Source: an uncultured Eubacterium sp. (GTDB lineage: Bacteria > Bacillota > Clostridia > Lachnospirales > Lachnospiraceae). Taken from it: a stretch of 48,251 bases of DNA. A program made the position numbers and the translations under genes. The stretch spans positions 1-48,251 of the forward strand of contig CAMUML010000035.1 of assembly GCA_947089855.1 (NCBI GenBank). The letters are read 5' to 3'. Below the pieces are notes generated by a model. That model was not told the origin of the DNA. It did no database searches and saw nothing but the letters and a program-made list of their open reading frames with translations. Positions 1 to 7,276 of this stretch are shown one piece after another; position 1 is the stretch's first letter, and every line of letters begins with the position of its first letter.

Positions 1-128
1 CATAAATCCATACGAAAGGGTTATTTTTTTATTAAAAACTTCCAACTCTCAAGTAAAGTTATGGATGGATTATCGATATTGGTAAAGATGGAAAGTACCC
101 ACGCATAGTGATGAATGATAGACAACAG

Positions 129-167
129 AAATACCCCTAAGATGGATTTAGAGGTTTAGGGGTATTT
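129..167. terminator. Hairpin, possible bidirectional terminator
   Basis: Left arm AAATACCCCTAA (129-140) pairs perfectly with TTAGGGGTATTT (156-167) around a 15-nt loop, with A- and T-rich flanks on both sides. It probably ends a transcript that enters from the left edge. Bases 1-128 hold only short open tails without a recognisable product; one frame stays open into the left arm and could be the end of a truncated gene. Confidence 0.55.
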
Positions 168-265
168 TATCGCTGCCATGGCTGGTGTGGTTGGCCACCG
201 CATCACAAATGGCTAGACAGCAAGGATGCAGAGGACAGCAGATGGAGAAAGGGATGGGGATTACA

Positions 266-1141
266 ATGGGAATGGATCTGTGGGAAGAAAGGATCAACAT
301 TTTTGAGGACACAAGGCAGCTGTATGAAACAAATAGCAAGCTGATTGCTTCGATACTGGATTCCAAAAAGCATCAGAAAGTTATTGCAGAGGGGGTAAAT
401 CTACCGGCTTTTGCACAGAAAGACGGTATGCCTGCAAAAGTGTTGGTATCAAAAAGGAGGAGCCTTGAAGCAGCTAGGCAATACCGGGGCCGGAAGGTAT
501 GTGCCCTTAACTTTGCATCTGCGACAAACCCGGGAGGCGGTGTAACAAATGGCTTAAATGCACAAGAGGAAGCAATCTGCAGGTGCAGCACCCTATATGC
601 GTGTATTTCAGACAAGGAAATAGTCGGCCGGTTTTATGAAAAGCACCAGCATGGGCTGGAGGATGGGCAGCTGACGGCGTTGTATAATGATGACTGCATC
701 TATACACCGGATGTAACCGTATTTAAAACGGATACGGAAAAACCGGAGTTAATGCCGGAAAAGGAATGGTATGGGGTAGATATAGTAAGCTGCGCAGCCC
801 CAAACCTCCGTAGCGGGCTATACAGCCAATGGAGCCAAGTTGGCGCTAAAGCGTCTGAAATAGGGGAGGATGGGCTGATGGGCCTGCACAAAAAGCGGCT
901 ACACAGGATTTTGGAAATTGCCAGGATGAACAATGCTGAGATTATGGTTTTAGGTGCATTTGGCTGCGGTGCATTCCAAAACCCACCGGATATAGTTGCA
1001 CATGCAATGTTAGATGTAATCAGTGGTTATCTGCGTGACTTTAGCGTGATAGAAATTGCTATTTACTGCCGGCCATACGATGAACGGAATTACGATGTGT
1101 TCAGACAGGTATTAGCCCCGGTCTGCAACCTTCAGGAATAG
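266..1141 (+). CDS. TIGR02452-family protein, microbial-type poly(ADP-ribose) glycohydrolase-like
   Basis: Likely ADP-ribose-processing macrodomain-fold protein of the DUF2263/TIGR02452 family. The PARG signature is visible: a GGG triplet at residues 90-92 of NPGGGVTNG, followed by the catalytic-type QEE at residues 100-102. A later glycine/alanine-rich segment (VLGAFGCGAFQNPP) is the usual second macrodomain loop before the C-terminus. The length of 291 residues fits the family. The frame is open from 185, but family proteins normally begin close to the xxRxxIFExT segment seen here, and the purine-rich GGGATGGGG at 251-259 is well placed for ATG 266; ATG 242 and 272 are alternatives. It stands alone, convergent with the next gene. 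Members occur in phages, mobile islands and chromosomes; the target here is unknown. Confidence 0.8.
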   Translation: MGMDLWEERINIFEDTRQLYETNSKLIASILDSKKHQKVIAEGVNLPAFAQKDGMPAKVLVSKRRSLEAARQYRGRKVCALNFASATNPGGGVTNGLNAQEEAICRCSTLYACISDKEIVGRFYEKHQHGLEDGQLTALYNDDCIYTPDVTVFKTDTEKPELMPEKEWYGVDIVSCAAPNLRSGLYSQWSQVGAKASEIGEDGLMGLHKKRLHRILEIARMNNAEIMVLGAFGCGAFQNPPDIVAHAMLDVISGYLRDFSVIEIAIYCRPYDERNYDVFRQVLAPVCNLQE

Positions 1142-1273
1142 GCTGGCAACGTTACTGTTTTTGAAGGGAAGGCCAGCGATGATAAGGTTGGTTTTCGTTG
1201 ACGGTTCCGGGGCGGATATAGATTTTGGCATACCAAAGTATGCTGTGAAAAAAACTTACCGCCACCATTAAAA

Positions 1274-1303
1274 ATCAGCTGCATAGCCCGCTATGCAGCT
1301 GAT
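1274..1303. repeat. REP-like palindrome, copy 1
   Basis: Perfect 14-bp arms, ATCAGCTGCATAGC and its complement, around a CC centre, preceded by a run of A. The core CATAGC-NN-GCTATG recurs at 4992-5039 and 27109-27158. It lies between two convergent genes and may act as a terminator for both. Confidence 0.75.
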
Positions 1304-1316
1304 CCGCTACGTTCCT

Positions 1317-1943
1317 TTATTTTGTATTTTTGACATTTTCCCAAATTTCATCGTCAAATACCCTGTCTTTATAATAATACTTTCTATCTTCCTCTGTAAC
1401 TTCCCTGACTACGTGGCATGGATTGCCAGCGGCAATTACCCCAGCTGGAATATCTCTTGTTACAACGCTCCCGGCCCCAATTACGGTATCGGAACCGATT
1501 GAAATGCCCGGTAAAATGACGCAATTCCCCCCGATCCATACACGGTCCCCAATCGTGGCTGGAATTCCATATTCATAGCCGGATTTTCTGCTTTGCGGAT
1601 GGATCGGGTGCCCTGCCGTATAAATTGAAACAAAGGGGCCAAAAAGGACATCGTCGCCGATTGTAATTTTGCCTACGTCAAGCATGGTGCAGTAGGCATT
1701 CGCATAAAAATTATTCCCTAATTCGATATGGGTTCCGTATTCACAGTGAAACGGAGGTTCAAAATAGATGTTACCCTTATGTATGATCCCTAATTCATCC
1801 AGGTATTTCATCCCCTGTTCCGGGTCAAACGGCATACATTCATTATACTGGCGGATGATACGTTTCGCTTTTGTCTGTTCCTTTATCACAGAATCATCTG
1901 AAAAATATGCCATGCCGGTATCCCTTCTTGTCCTGTTATCCAT
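1317..1943 (-). CDS. Sugar O-acetyltransferase, maltose/galactoside acetyltransferase type
   Basis: A 208-residue LacA/Maa-type acetyl-CoA-dependent O-acetyltransferase. The N-terminal helical maltose-acetyltransferase region (about residues 15-65, RIIRQYNECMPFDPEQ) leads into a left-handed beta-helix of hexapeptide repeats (about 75-190). The expected catalytic histidine lies in IYTAGHPIHPQSR (about 110-120), and the cofactor-binding end is VIGAGSVVTRDIPAGVIAAGNP. The start is supported by AAGGAG shortly upstream on the minus strand; a second methionine at residue 11 is less likely. It is a single gene, so the natural acceptor sugar cannot be read from context. Confidence 0.88.
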   Translation of the reverse strand: MDNRTRRDTGMAYFSDDSVIKEQTKAKRIIRQYNECMPFDPEQGMKYLDELGIIHKGNIYFEPPFHCEYGTHIELGNNFYANAYCTMLDVGKITIGDDVLFGPFVSIYTAGHPIHPQSRKSGYEYGIPATIGDRVWIGGNCVILPGISIGSDTVIGAGSVVTRDIPAGVIAAGNPCHVVREVTEEDRKYYYKDRVFDDEIWENVKNTK

Positions 1944-2129
1944 ATTTGTATACTCCTTTAAATTGACATGATACGTTTCTGTGCCTATAATACAATGAAA
2001 CAGATGGCATAGCTATCAATTTTATATCAGAATCTATAACAATCCTGCACGGCCTTATGTGCCAGATGCTTTGGGGCACCATCCGGACAGAAATATTTTT
2101 CAGCTGGACGTTATGGATAAGGAGCTAGC

Positions 2130-2174
2130 TCAAAATAATATGGGCATATTATTTTGAGACAGTTCCTAAGGATA
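2130..2174. repeat. Relic of the MITE at 27055-27210
   Basis: Bases 2149-2174 match 27193-27218 at 24 of 26 positions, covering the right terminus GACAGTTCC and the following TAA flank. Instead of the full interior, the terminus is preceded by a perfect 13-bp palindrome (TCAAAATAATATG at 2130-2142 with its complement at 2145-2157). It looks like an internally deleted copy of the same element, placed directly upstream of the AraC gene. Confidence 0.6.
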
Positions 2175-2207
2175 GTTGTGCTTGTGAAAACGCAAAGGGG
2201 GATATAT

Positions 2208-3125
2208 ATGGCACTACAGCTCTGTTTAAATGATGACCGTTCGGAAACATTGCATTATGATTTTACCGAATATCCGGTCCTTGCACGTCAGGCAGCTTTG
2301 TCTTCCTATCCCAATTATTCTGCCCCAAGCCATTGGCATGACGCTGTTGAATTTACGGTTATACTTTCCGGCAGTATGAATTACAATGTAAACGGAAACG
2401 TGATATTGCTGCAGGAAGGAGAAGGGATTTTCGTCAATGCAAAGCAGCTTCATTTTGGATTTTCACAACAAAAAGAATGCCATTTTTTATATGTTATCCT
2501 GCATCCGTTGCTATTGTGCAATTCCCCTGCAATGGAGCATAGCTTTGTTGTTCCGTTGATTGAGAATCAAAATGCGGCATTCCTTAAACTGGAGCGAAGC
2601 AATCAGCGGCAGGGGCAGATGATAAAAAGCCTAAAATACATATATAAAATAAAATCTTCCAAGACAGCCCCTTTAAAGATCCAGTCAGCGTTTGCCTTTA
2701 TTTGGTCAGAGCTTCTTGAAATGATTCCACAGGATAAACACTCTTACCCGCCCCCTGCCGGGAATCTTTCAATATTGAGGAATATGGTTGGATTTATACA
2801 GCAAAACTACAGTGAAAAGGTTTCGCTGAAAGATATTGCAGCTGCTGGCGCGGTAGGGCAAAGCAAATGCTGCAAACTCTTTTCTTCCTACCTAAACCAG
2901 ACACCAAATGAATACTTGACATTATACCGCCTTAACAAAGGCTGTGAACTGCTTTCTAATACAGACCGGACAATTGCTGAAACTGCGCTCGAAGTTGGGT
3001 TTAGCAGCGCAAGTTATTTTGCCGAAACCTTCCGCAAAGCATTTGGGCAAAGCCCTACGGAATACAGGCGGGGGGGGGTTACTTTTCACACCCCAGCCAA
3101 AAAGCGGCTGTGCTGTAAAAAGTAA
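2208..3125 (+). CDS. AraC-family transcriptional regulator with N-terminal cupin
   Basis: Sugar- or metabolite-responsive DNA-binding regulator of about 305 residues. The N-terminal part carries a cupin-like pocket (SHWHDAVEFTVILSGSMNY; later EGEGIFVNAKQLHFGF). The C-terminal 100 residues hold two helix-turn-helix motifs: SLKDIAAAGAVGQSKCCKLF, and RTIAETALEVGFSSASYFAE followed by FRKAFGQSPTEYR, the AraC signature. ATG 2208 is preceded by AAGGGGG; the longer frame begins inside the MITE relic and is rejected. After SPTEYRR the reading frame enters the repeat at 3078-3237, so the last residues, about 15, are encoded by the repeat rather than by an ancestral C-terminus. Its target is not evident. 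Confidence 0.85.
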   Translation: MALQLCLNDDRSETLHYDFTEYPVLARQAALSSYPNYSAPSHWHDAVEFTVILSGSMNYNVNGNVILLQEGEGIFVNAKQLHFGFSQQKECHFLYVILHPLLLCNSPAMEHSFVVPLIENQNAAFLKLERSNQRQGQMIKSLKYIYKIKSSKTAPLKIQSAFAFIWSELLEMIPQDKHSYPPPAGNLSILRNMVGFIQQNYSEKVSLKDIAAAGAVGQSKCCKLFSSYLNQTPNEYLTLYRLNKGCELLSNTDRTIAETALEVGFSSASYFAETFRKAFGQSPTEYRRGGVTFHTPAKKRLCCKK

Positions 3126-3237
3126 CGGCATCCGGCCCATTGGAAGTTCGCCTTTGGCGAAGGGCCGGATGCATGGCAAGCCGCATTCTTTGGCCCAGAC
3201 CAAGCAGCGGGTGCTTGGTCTGGGTGTGAAAAGTAAC
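3078..3237. repeat. 160-bp element with terminal inverted repeats GTTACTTTTCACACC
   Basis: Ends GTTACTTTTCACACCCCAG (3078-3096) and CTGGGTGTGAAAAGTAAC (3220-3237) are inverted copies with one base inserted. Inside are a CCCAGACCAAGCA/TGCTTGGTCTGGG hairpin near the right end, a GCATCCGGCCC/GGGCCGGATGC hairpin, and a further AAAAAGTAACGGC copy. GGCGGGGG-like runs flank both ends. Related GTGAA(A/T)AGTAAC units occur at 23445-23571 and 46174-46185. No coding capacity; MITE- or REP-like. Confidence 0.7.
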
Positions 3238-3275
3238 GGCGGGGGTAACTATAATATTTTAATTAGCGAGATTGA

Positions 3276-3304
3276 TTGACTTTGCAGTATTTTTTTGCTA
3301 AAAT
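3276..3304 (+). promoter_or_regulatory. Sigma-A-type promoter of the TetR gene
   Basis: TTGACT (3276-3281), 17-bp spacer, TAAAAT (3299-3304). Transcription would start near 3311. This excludes the in-frame upstream codons at 3276 and 3303 as starts and supports TTG 3342. Confidence 0.75.
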
Positions 3305-3341
3305 GAAAGTGCCCACTTGCATAAGGGAGGGGGATGGCCAC

Positions 3342-3917
3342 TTGGACGAAACAAGTCAAAAAATCATAGATGCTGCTATGATGCTAATAAGGGAAAATGG
3401 CTATGTTGCCACGACAACAAAAGCAATCGCAAAGGCTGCAGGTGTAAATGAGTGTACCCTGTTCCGCAAATTTAAAAATAAGAAAGATATTGTGCTGCAA
3501 GGTGTAAACCAAGCTGGGTGGAGGGCAAATGTAACGCCGCAAATTTTTGAGGATGTGCAGTGGGACTTGCAGGCAGACATAGAGATGTTTATGAGGGCAT
3601 ATATGGATAGGATGACGCCAGATTTTGTAAAGTTGTCCATCGGTTTGAGGGCACCTCAAATATATGAGGAAACGTCTTCCATGATTATGAAAGTTCCACA
3701 GGCTTTTTTATCGTCATTCACACAGTATCTTAATAAAATGTATGATTTGGGGAAGATACCAAAAGCGGATTTTGATGCTCTGGCCCTGGCCATTTTCTCA
3801 TCTGCATTTGGATATTCGTTTTTAAATGCATCCTTTGGTAAGGAATTATCGAACGTGGAAAAAGAGGAATATATCAAAAGCAGCGTACAAATGTTTATCA
3901 AAGGTTTTAAACGGTGA
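3342..3917 (+). CDS. TetR/AcrR-family transcriptional regulator
   Basis: A 191-residue repressor-type protein. The N-terminal helix-turn-helix reads QKIIDAAMMLIRENGYVATT then KAIAKAAGVNECTLFRKFKN (about residues 5-50), the classic TetR arrangement. The remaining helical domain would bind an unknown ligand. The start is TTG at 3342, eight bases after AGGGAGGGGG and downstream of a clear promoter whose -10 overlaps the earlier in-frame ATG. It is followed, within a few bases of its stop, by the broken acetolactate synthase fragment, so the original downstream neighbour seems to have been lost. Confidence 0.85.
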   Translation: MDETSQKIIDAAMMLIRENGYVATTTKAIAKAAGVNECTLFRKFKNKKDIVLQGVNQAGWRANVTPQIFEDVQWDLQADIEMFMRAYMDRMTPDFVKLSIGLRAPQIYEETSSMIMKVPQAFLSSFTQYLNKMYDLGKIPKADFDALALAIFSSAFGYSFLNASFGKELSNVEKEEYIKSSVQMFIKGFKR

Positions 3918-3922
3918 AATAA

Positions 3923-4327
3923 AAAAATAGTAATGGATATTCGGGCAATGTGCGGCAATGGCAGGAGATGTTTTATGGCAGGTGTTATTCGAGCACCTGT
4001 TTGCGTTACCGGAGAAGTTGTGGAACAGGCTGTAATACCCCTGGCCACCGCTGTCCAGAATATACACCTAATTTTATTGCACTGGCAGAAAGCTATGGGG
4101 CGAAGGGCATTTGTGTTACAAAAAAAGAGGATATAGAAACAGCTTTGCAAAGTGCGCAGCAGAATACAAAAACGCCTACGGTTATTGAATTTATCATAGA
4201 CAAGGAATGTAATGTTATGCCAGTTGTGCCGCCTGGGAATCCCCTTAATGATATGGTTTTGGAAAGCAGGGAACCCTGCAAGCCCAACCACCAGCACACA
4301 GTATTGAGAAGAATAAAGGAAAACTGA
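3923..4327 (+). pseudogene. 3' remnant of acetolactate synthase large subunit
   Basis: The frame reads GYSGNVRQWQEMFYGRCYS and, after an interval, PNFIALAESYGAKGICVTKK, then TVIEFIIDKECNVMPVVPPG. These are the conserved C-terminal blocks of the ThDP-dependent acetolactate synthase catalytic subunit (the VRQWQE block and the VMPMVPPG-type end). Only about 134 codons remain of the usual 550 or more, there is no start codon or ribosome binding site, and a stop lies just upstream in frame. The last 20 or so residues no longer look like the family. Interpreted as a truncated gene joined to the region just after the TetR stop by rearrangement. Confidence 0.75.
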
Positions 4328-4660
4328 ATACGGTGCAGACGCGGCGTTTCCCTATGCCTGCACAGGGAGGACAGGGACGCCGTATGGGTGGGCCCTGCTA
4401 TATATACGGCTTTGCAGGATTTGTAAGCCCGCGCCGGAGCCTATAAATAGCGTTGAAATCCGTTATCAATAGTGATATACTTGATCCACGGTATTCTATG
4501 ATGAAAATGGCTGAAGGAGAGTGCCTATACAGATCCGCGAGCACAAATATGAATAAAATCCTGGCAGCGCTGGACGGATTTACTTATAATATTCTATTAT
4601 GGGAGTGTAATTATAAGTGTCAAGAGGGCAAGTCTTGACAGGCGAAAGGAGAATAAAATC
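4328..4660. other. Intergenic stretch without a supported gene
   Basis: It contains GC-rich short inverted segments near 4337-4385 and a 61-codon TTG-initiated frame (4453-4638) that has no ribosome binding site and no recognisable product. I see no convincing gene. Confidence 0.4.
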
Positions 4661-4846
4661 ATGATGGAGGTATTAGGTATGACAGTTGACGAAAAGAAAG
4701 ATATGCTTCTGGAAATATTGGCTGACCTGTACGCAATCAAGGCTGCAAACAAAGAGGAAAACACAGTGTTAGACCATAAAATTAAAGTAACAGAGAAACG
4801 GCTTGAGATTTTAGGTGTTACGGATTTAGCAGACCTCAAACCATAA
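4661..4846 (+). CDS. Small helical protein of unknown function
   Basis: A 61-residue acidic/basic helix-forming protein, with heptad-like leucine/isoleucine spacing through residues 10-55 (KDMLLEILADLYAIKAANKE) suggesting a coiled coil or small helical hairpin. AAAGGAG precedes ATG 4661, and GGAGG also lies eight bases before ATG 4679, so either start is plausible. It has no membrane segment and no cysteines. No family recognised. A palindromic repeat follows it. Confidence 0.55.
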   Translation: MMEVLGMTVDEKKDMLLEILADLYAIKAANKEENTVLDHKIKVTEKRLEILGVTDLADLKP

Positions 4847-4991
4847 TACTATACTGCAAACCGCCAGAATGTACAGTAATGTAACCAAGAAAGTGCCTGG
4901 CTGGTGGCCTGCAGCTGGGTTATGCCGTAAATTTAACTGGTGTGTAAACAGCGCAGGCTTGCTATGCTGCTATAATTAGCCCAAAAGACAA

Positions 4992-5039
4992 AGGGCAAAA
5001 ATCAGTTGCATAGCCCGCTATGCGCCTGATTTTTGCCCT
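4992..5039. repeat. REP-like palindrome, copy 2
   Basis: Arms of 23 bp (AGGGCAAAAATCAG then GCATAGC) pair across a CC centre with two mismatched positions. Core matches copies at 1274-1303 and 27109-27158. T-rich on the exit side in both directions, so it could terminate the small gene and the sigma operon. Confidence 0.75.
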
Positions 5040-5116
5040 GCACCTGCTAAAATTATTTTTTTACAGTTCCGAAGGACCTTCGGGACGGCGCGAAAGAAAA
5101 GGCTGTATAAATCAGC

Positions 5117-5239
5117 CTAGAAACCGAATCGGGCGGCAGGCACACAAATAACGTCAGCAGAAATCCAATATACATTCTCAACGGCAGTTTCCTTTTTGAA
5201 TGCTTTTCTTAGATTTTTTATACGGATTATCTTCTCCAC
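5117..5239 (-). pseudogene. Truncated ABC-transporter ATPase gene, N-terminal remnant
   Basis: A GTG codon at 5239-5237 follows GGGAGAATAAAAAA and overlaps the end of the anti-sigma gene. It opens a 40-residue frame beginning MEKIIRIKNLRKAFKKETAV, the usual first beta strands of an ABC ATPase. Similarity stops after about 20 residues, before the Walker A loop, and the frame runs into unrelated sequence and a TAG. Sigma/anti-sigma operons in Firmicutes often continue into an ABC transporter, so this is read as the stump of a deleted transporter gene. Confidence 0.6.
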
Positions 5240-5994
5240 TTTTTTATTCTCCCAATAATTCCAAATACAATGATTCCAATGATTTCTCCAAGGGCATTGC
5301 TTAGAAAGCCTTGCATATGGAGTGCGTCTTTCCACACATAATCTCCTGTGATTAGTCTGGTGGCATAGTTGCCTATAATTGCCAAGAATAGAAGCAATGC
5401 TATGCAATCCCAAATATTCCATTTTAGGAATGCCTTTGCAAGCACTGGAAGCCAGAGGACAAGAAGCCATAACAGCAGGATAGGCAAACCATAACGGAAA
5501 AGCCAGACTGTCCCTGTTCCAATAAGATAATATCTGGTAATCTGTATGACAGAAAGCAGGATAAATACCCCAATGCTTATGACTGCCATTACAATACAGC
5601 CTTTATTCTTTTTACAGGTTGAAAGAGTATATAGTAAAGCGTCAGCAAACAAGCAGGAGCTTGCGGCAATCAAGGACCATGTAATTCCTTTGTTTACCGC
5701 CAAATCCACAATCAGGCAGATAAGTATCGCAATAAAGCTAAGGCAGCCTAAGCCATATAGCAGGTACATTTTCTTTGTTTTTTTCAAGAACCTTTTTACA
5801 TCTGAAATTTCTGACGACGGCGTTTCCATTTCCAGACGACAAGCCATATCGTGATAGATCTTACTACATTCTGTACAATGCCCTAAATGGTTATCAATGC
5901 TTTTTTTGGAAACGTCACTTACCATTTCATCAACATAAAGAGGAAGTAAATCTCTGACAATCTCACAAGCTAATTCTTTTTCCCTTATTTCCAT
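5227..5994 (-). CDS. Zinc-finger anti-sigma factor, multi-pass membrane protein
   Basis: Predicted partner that holds the upstream ECF sigma factor inactive. The N-terminus has the anti-sigma zinc motif H36-x3-C40-x2-C43 (NHLGHCTECSK), preceded by the helix CEIVRDLLPLYVDEM typical of zf-HC2 proteins. From about residue 75 there are six or so hydrophobic segments (for example LLYGLGCLSFIAILICLIV). The start overlaps the sigma gene stop by 10 bases, which suggests translational coupling. It is 255 residues, larger than single-pass anti-sigma factors, so it may sense a membrane signal itself. The signal is unknown. Confidence 0.82.
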   Translation of the reverse strand: MEIREKELACEIVRDLLPLYVDEMVSDVSKKSIDNHLGHCTECSKIYHDMACRLEMETPSSEISDVKRFLKKTKKMYLLYGLGCLSFIAILICLIVDLAVNKGITWSLIAASSCLFADALLYTLSTCKKNKGCIVMAVISIGVFILLSVIQITRYYLIGTGTVWLFRYGLPILLLWLLVLWLPVLAKAFLKWNIWDCIALLLFLAIIGNYATRLITGDYVWKDALHMQGFLSNALGEIIGIIVFGIIGRIKKWRR

Positions 5995-6476
5995 TCTCTC
6001 ATTCCTTTCATGATTTTTTGTTTCCCCCTGTAATAAGTTACCCTCGCCCAGTTTTCTGTTTTTCCTAAAATAGCCGCAATTTCAGAAAATTGTAGTTCTC
6101 CTGCCAACCGTAAATACATGACTTCTTTTGTTACATCGTCAAGGTTGTGCATTAGGCGGAAAATTTCTATTTTTTCTAAATTGTCCAGACTTTTACTTTC
6201 AACATTTTCTGTGGAAGGCATGCAATCGTCCAGTGGGGTGGTTTTATGCCTGCTTCTTTTTTCCAGTTCCTTATACCATGTTTTCTTGGCAATTCCGCAT
6301 AGCCAGACCGAAATTTTACAGTTGCCCCGAAATTTGTCAATCCCTTTAATTGCTTGAAAAAATGTTTCCTGCGTCAGTTCCTCGGCAAGTCCGCAGTCCT
6401 GCGTTAAGCCGCATAGGTATTTATATATCATGGCAGCGTTTTCCCGATATATTTCATCAATTTTTTCTTTATCCAT
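5985..6476 (-). CDS. ECF-type RNA polymerase sigma factor
   Basis: A 163-residue sigma-70-family factor with only regions 2 and 4. Region 2 includes YKYLCGLTQDCGLAEELTQE and TFFQAIKGIDKFRG; region 4 has the helix-turn-helix ELQFSEIAAILGKTENWARV. These are the defining parts of ECF sigma factors. GAGGTG precedes the ATG on the minus strand. In the present orientation of the 6858-7180 segment, the promoter at 6892-6920 points towards this operon. The regulon is unknown. Confidence 0.88.
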   Translation of the reverse strand: MDKEKIDEIYRENAAMIYKYLCGLTQDCGLAEELTQETFFQAIKGIDKFRGNCKISVWLCGIAKKTWYKELEKRSRHKTTPLDDCMPSTENVESKSLDNLEKIEIFRLMHNLDDVTKEVMYLRLAGELQFSEIAAILGKTENWARVTYYRGKQKIMKGMREWK

Positions 6477-6857
6477 ATCAGCACCTCGTAGTATTAGTTC
6501 TTTTCAAGTGCGATTTGTTACAAACATTTTTGACTTTTTTATTTTTCTGGCAGTGATCAATATAATGACACCACATCTATTGCCAAAGCATTTAAGGCAC
6601 ATTTAGGGCAGCGTATGGTTTTTAATCCTTTTTTTGCTTTATTGCAGCCTATCCGCAATAAATACCACTTTTGGTTTGCCGGGGAAAAATGAAAACAGAA
6701 AAGTAAAATTGGATGTTGCGTATTTTTGGTAGTGATTTACTTATCAGCAAATCAACTTTTTTATTTCTGAAAATGTGGTTTTGTATATCTTTTGTTTTGT
6801 GATATGTAAATTATACTAGGCTGAATAGGAAGAATGTGCAAATCAAAATTCTTATTG
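6477..6857. other. AT-rich leader between sigma gene and inverted repeat
   Basis: No coding region seen. On the minus strand it would be the untranslated leader or promoter region of the sigma operon. It contains the palindrome TTTGTTACAAA (6514-6524) close to the sigma start, a possible operator or ECF -35 region, which I cannot decide from sequence alone. Confidence 0.35.
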
Positions 6858-6882
6858 ATAACTTTTTATAGTAAACTGTTAT
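6858..6882 (+). repeat. Left inverted repeat of candidate invertible segment
   Basis: 25-bp repeat ending in TATAGTAAACTGTTAT. It matches the complement of 7156-7180 at 24 of 25 positions. The repeat itself has dyad ends (ATAAC/GTTAT) around an asymmetric centre, as in sites bound by site-specific recombinases. Confidence 0.75.
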
Positions 6883-7155
6883 CCTTTAAGTATTCTATCT
6901 CAATCTAATGACTTTTGCAACACCAAAGAAAAAATTGTCTATTTTTACTTATTTTAGTATGTTTTTTTAGTTATTAGAGACTTTTTTTGTCTATTATATA
7001 CAAATTCTTAAAAGAAATCCATGCAGCCAGATTGATCTGGAATTGCCAGGCCCGAGTGCAAAATGTAAAAAAATATATATTACAGTTTTTCCTCCTCGCC
7101 TGTGAAAACCCTTATAAATCAAGGCTTTGCGGTATTTTTAAATGGTATTTGGAGC
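6883..7155. other. 273-bp candidate invertible promoter segment
   Basis: AT-rich, without a convincing gene. It is bounded by the two 25-bp inverted repeats and carries a strong outward promoter at its left end. As sequenced, that promoter reads left towards the ECF sigma operon. After inversion it would read right towards the polysaccharide locus. I find no comparable promoter near the right end in the present orientation. No recombinase gene is in the window. Confidence 0.6.
6892..6920 (-). promoter_or_regulatory. Sigma-A-type promoter inside the invertible segment
   Basis: On the minus strand: TTGCAA (6920-6915), a spacer of exactly 17 bp, and TAGAAT (6897-6892). Transcription would start near 6885, at the edge of the left inverted repeat, heading towards lower coordinates. 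Confidence 0.65.
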
Positions 7156-7180
7156 ATAACAGTTTACTATAAAATGTTAT
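7156..7180 (-). repeat. Right inverted repeat of candidate invertible segment
   Basis: Complementary copy of 6858-6882, including ATAACAGTTTACTATA. It lies about 95 bp before the start of the XRE regulator gene. A shorter related string, TGTTTACTAT, occurs at 7656-7665 before the Wzz-like gene. Confidence 0.75.
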
Positions 7181-7276
7181 GCACAATAGAATGTAATTTA
7201 TTACATGGATTCTAGAGGCACGAAACAGGCCCAGTTTGTTAGGAGGGGCCTGCTACGGCAAAGGATGGGGAAGATC

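Noticed and set aside
2944-3279. 111-codon frame over the AraC 3' end and repeat
   Set aside because: It is a shadow of the AraC gene continuing into the palindromic repeat.
4453-4638. 61-codon frame after the acetolactate synthase remnant
   Set aside because: TTG start without a ribosome binding site and no recognisable sequence pattern.
6987-7172. 61-codon frame inside the invertible segment
   Set aside because: It runs through the right inverted repeat and an AT-rich region, with no RBS; treated as chance.
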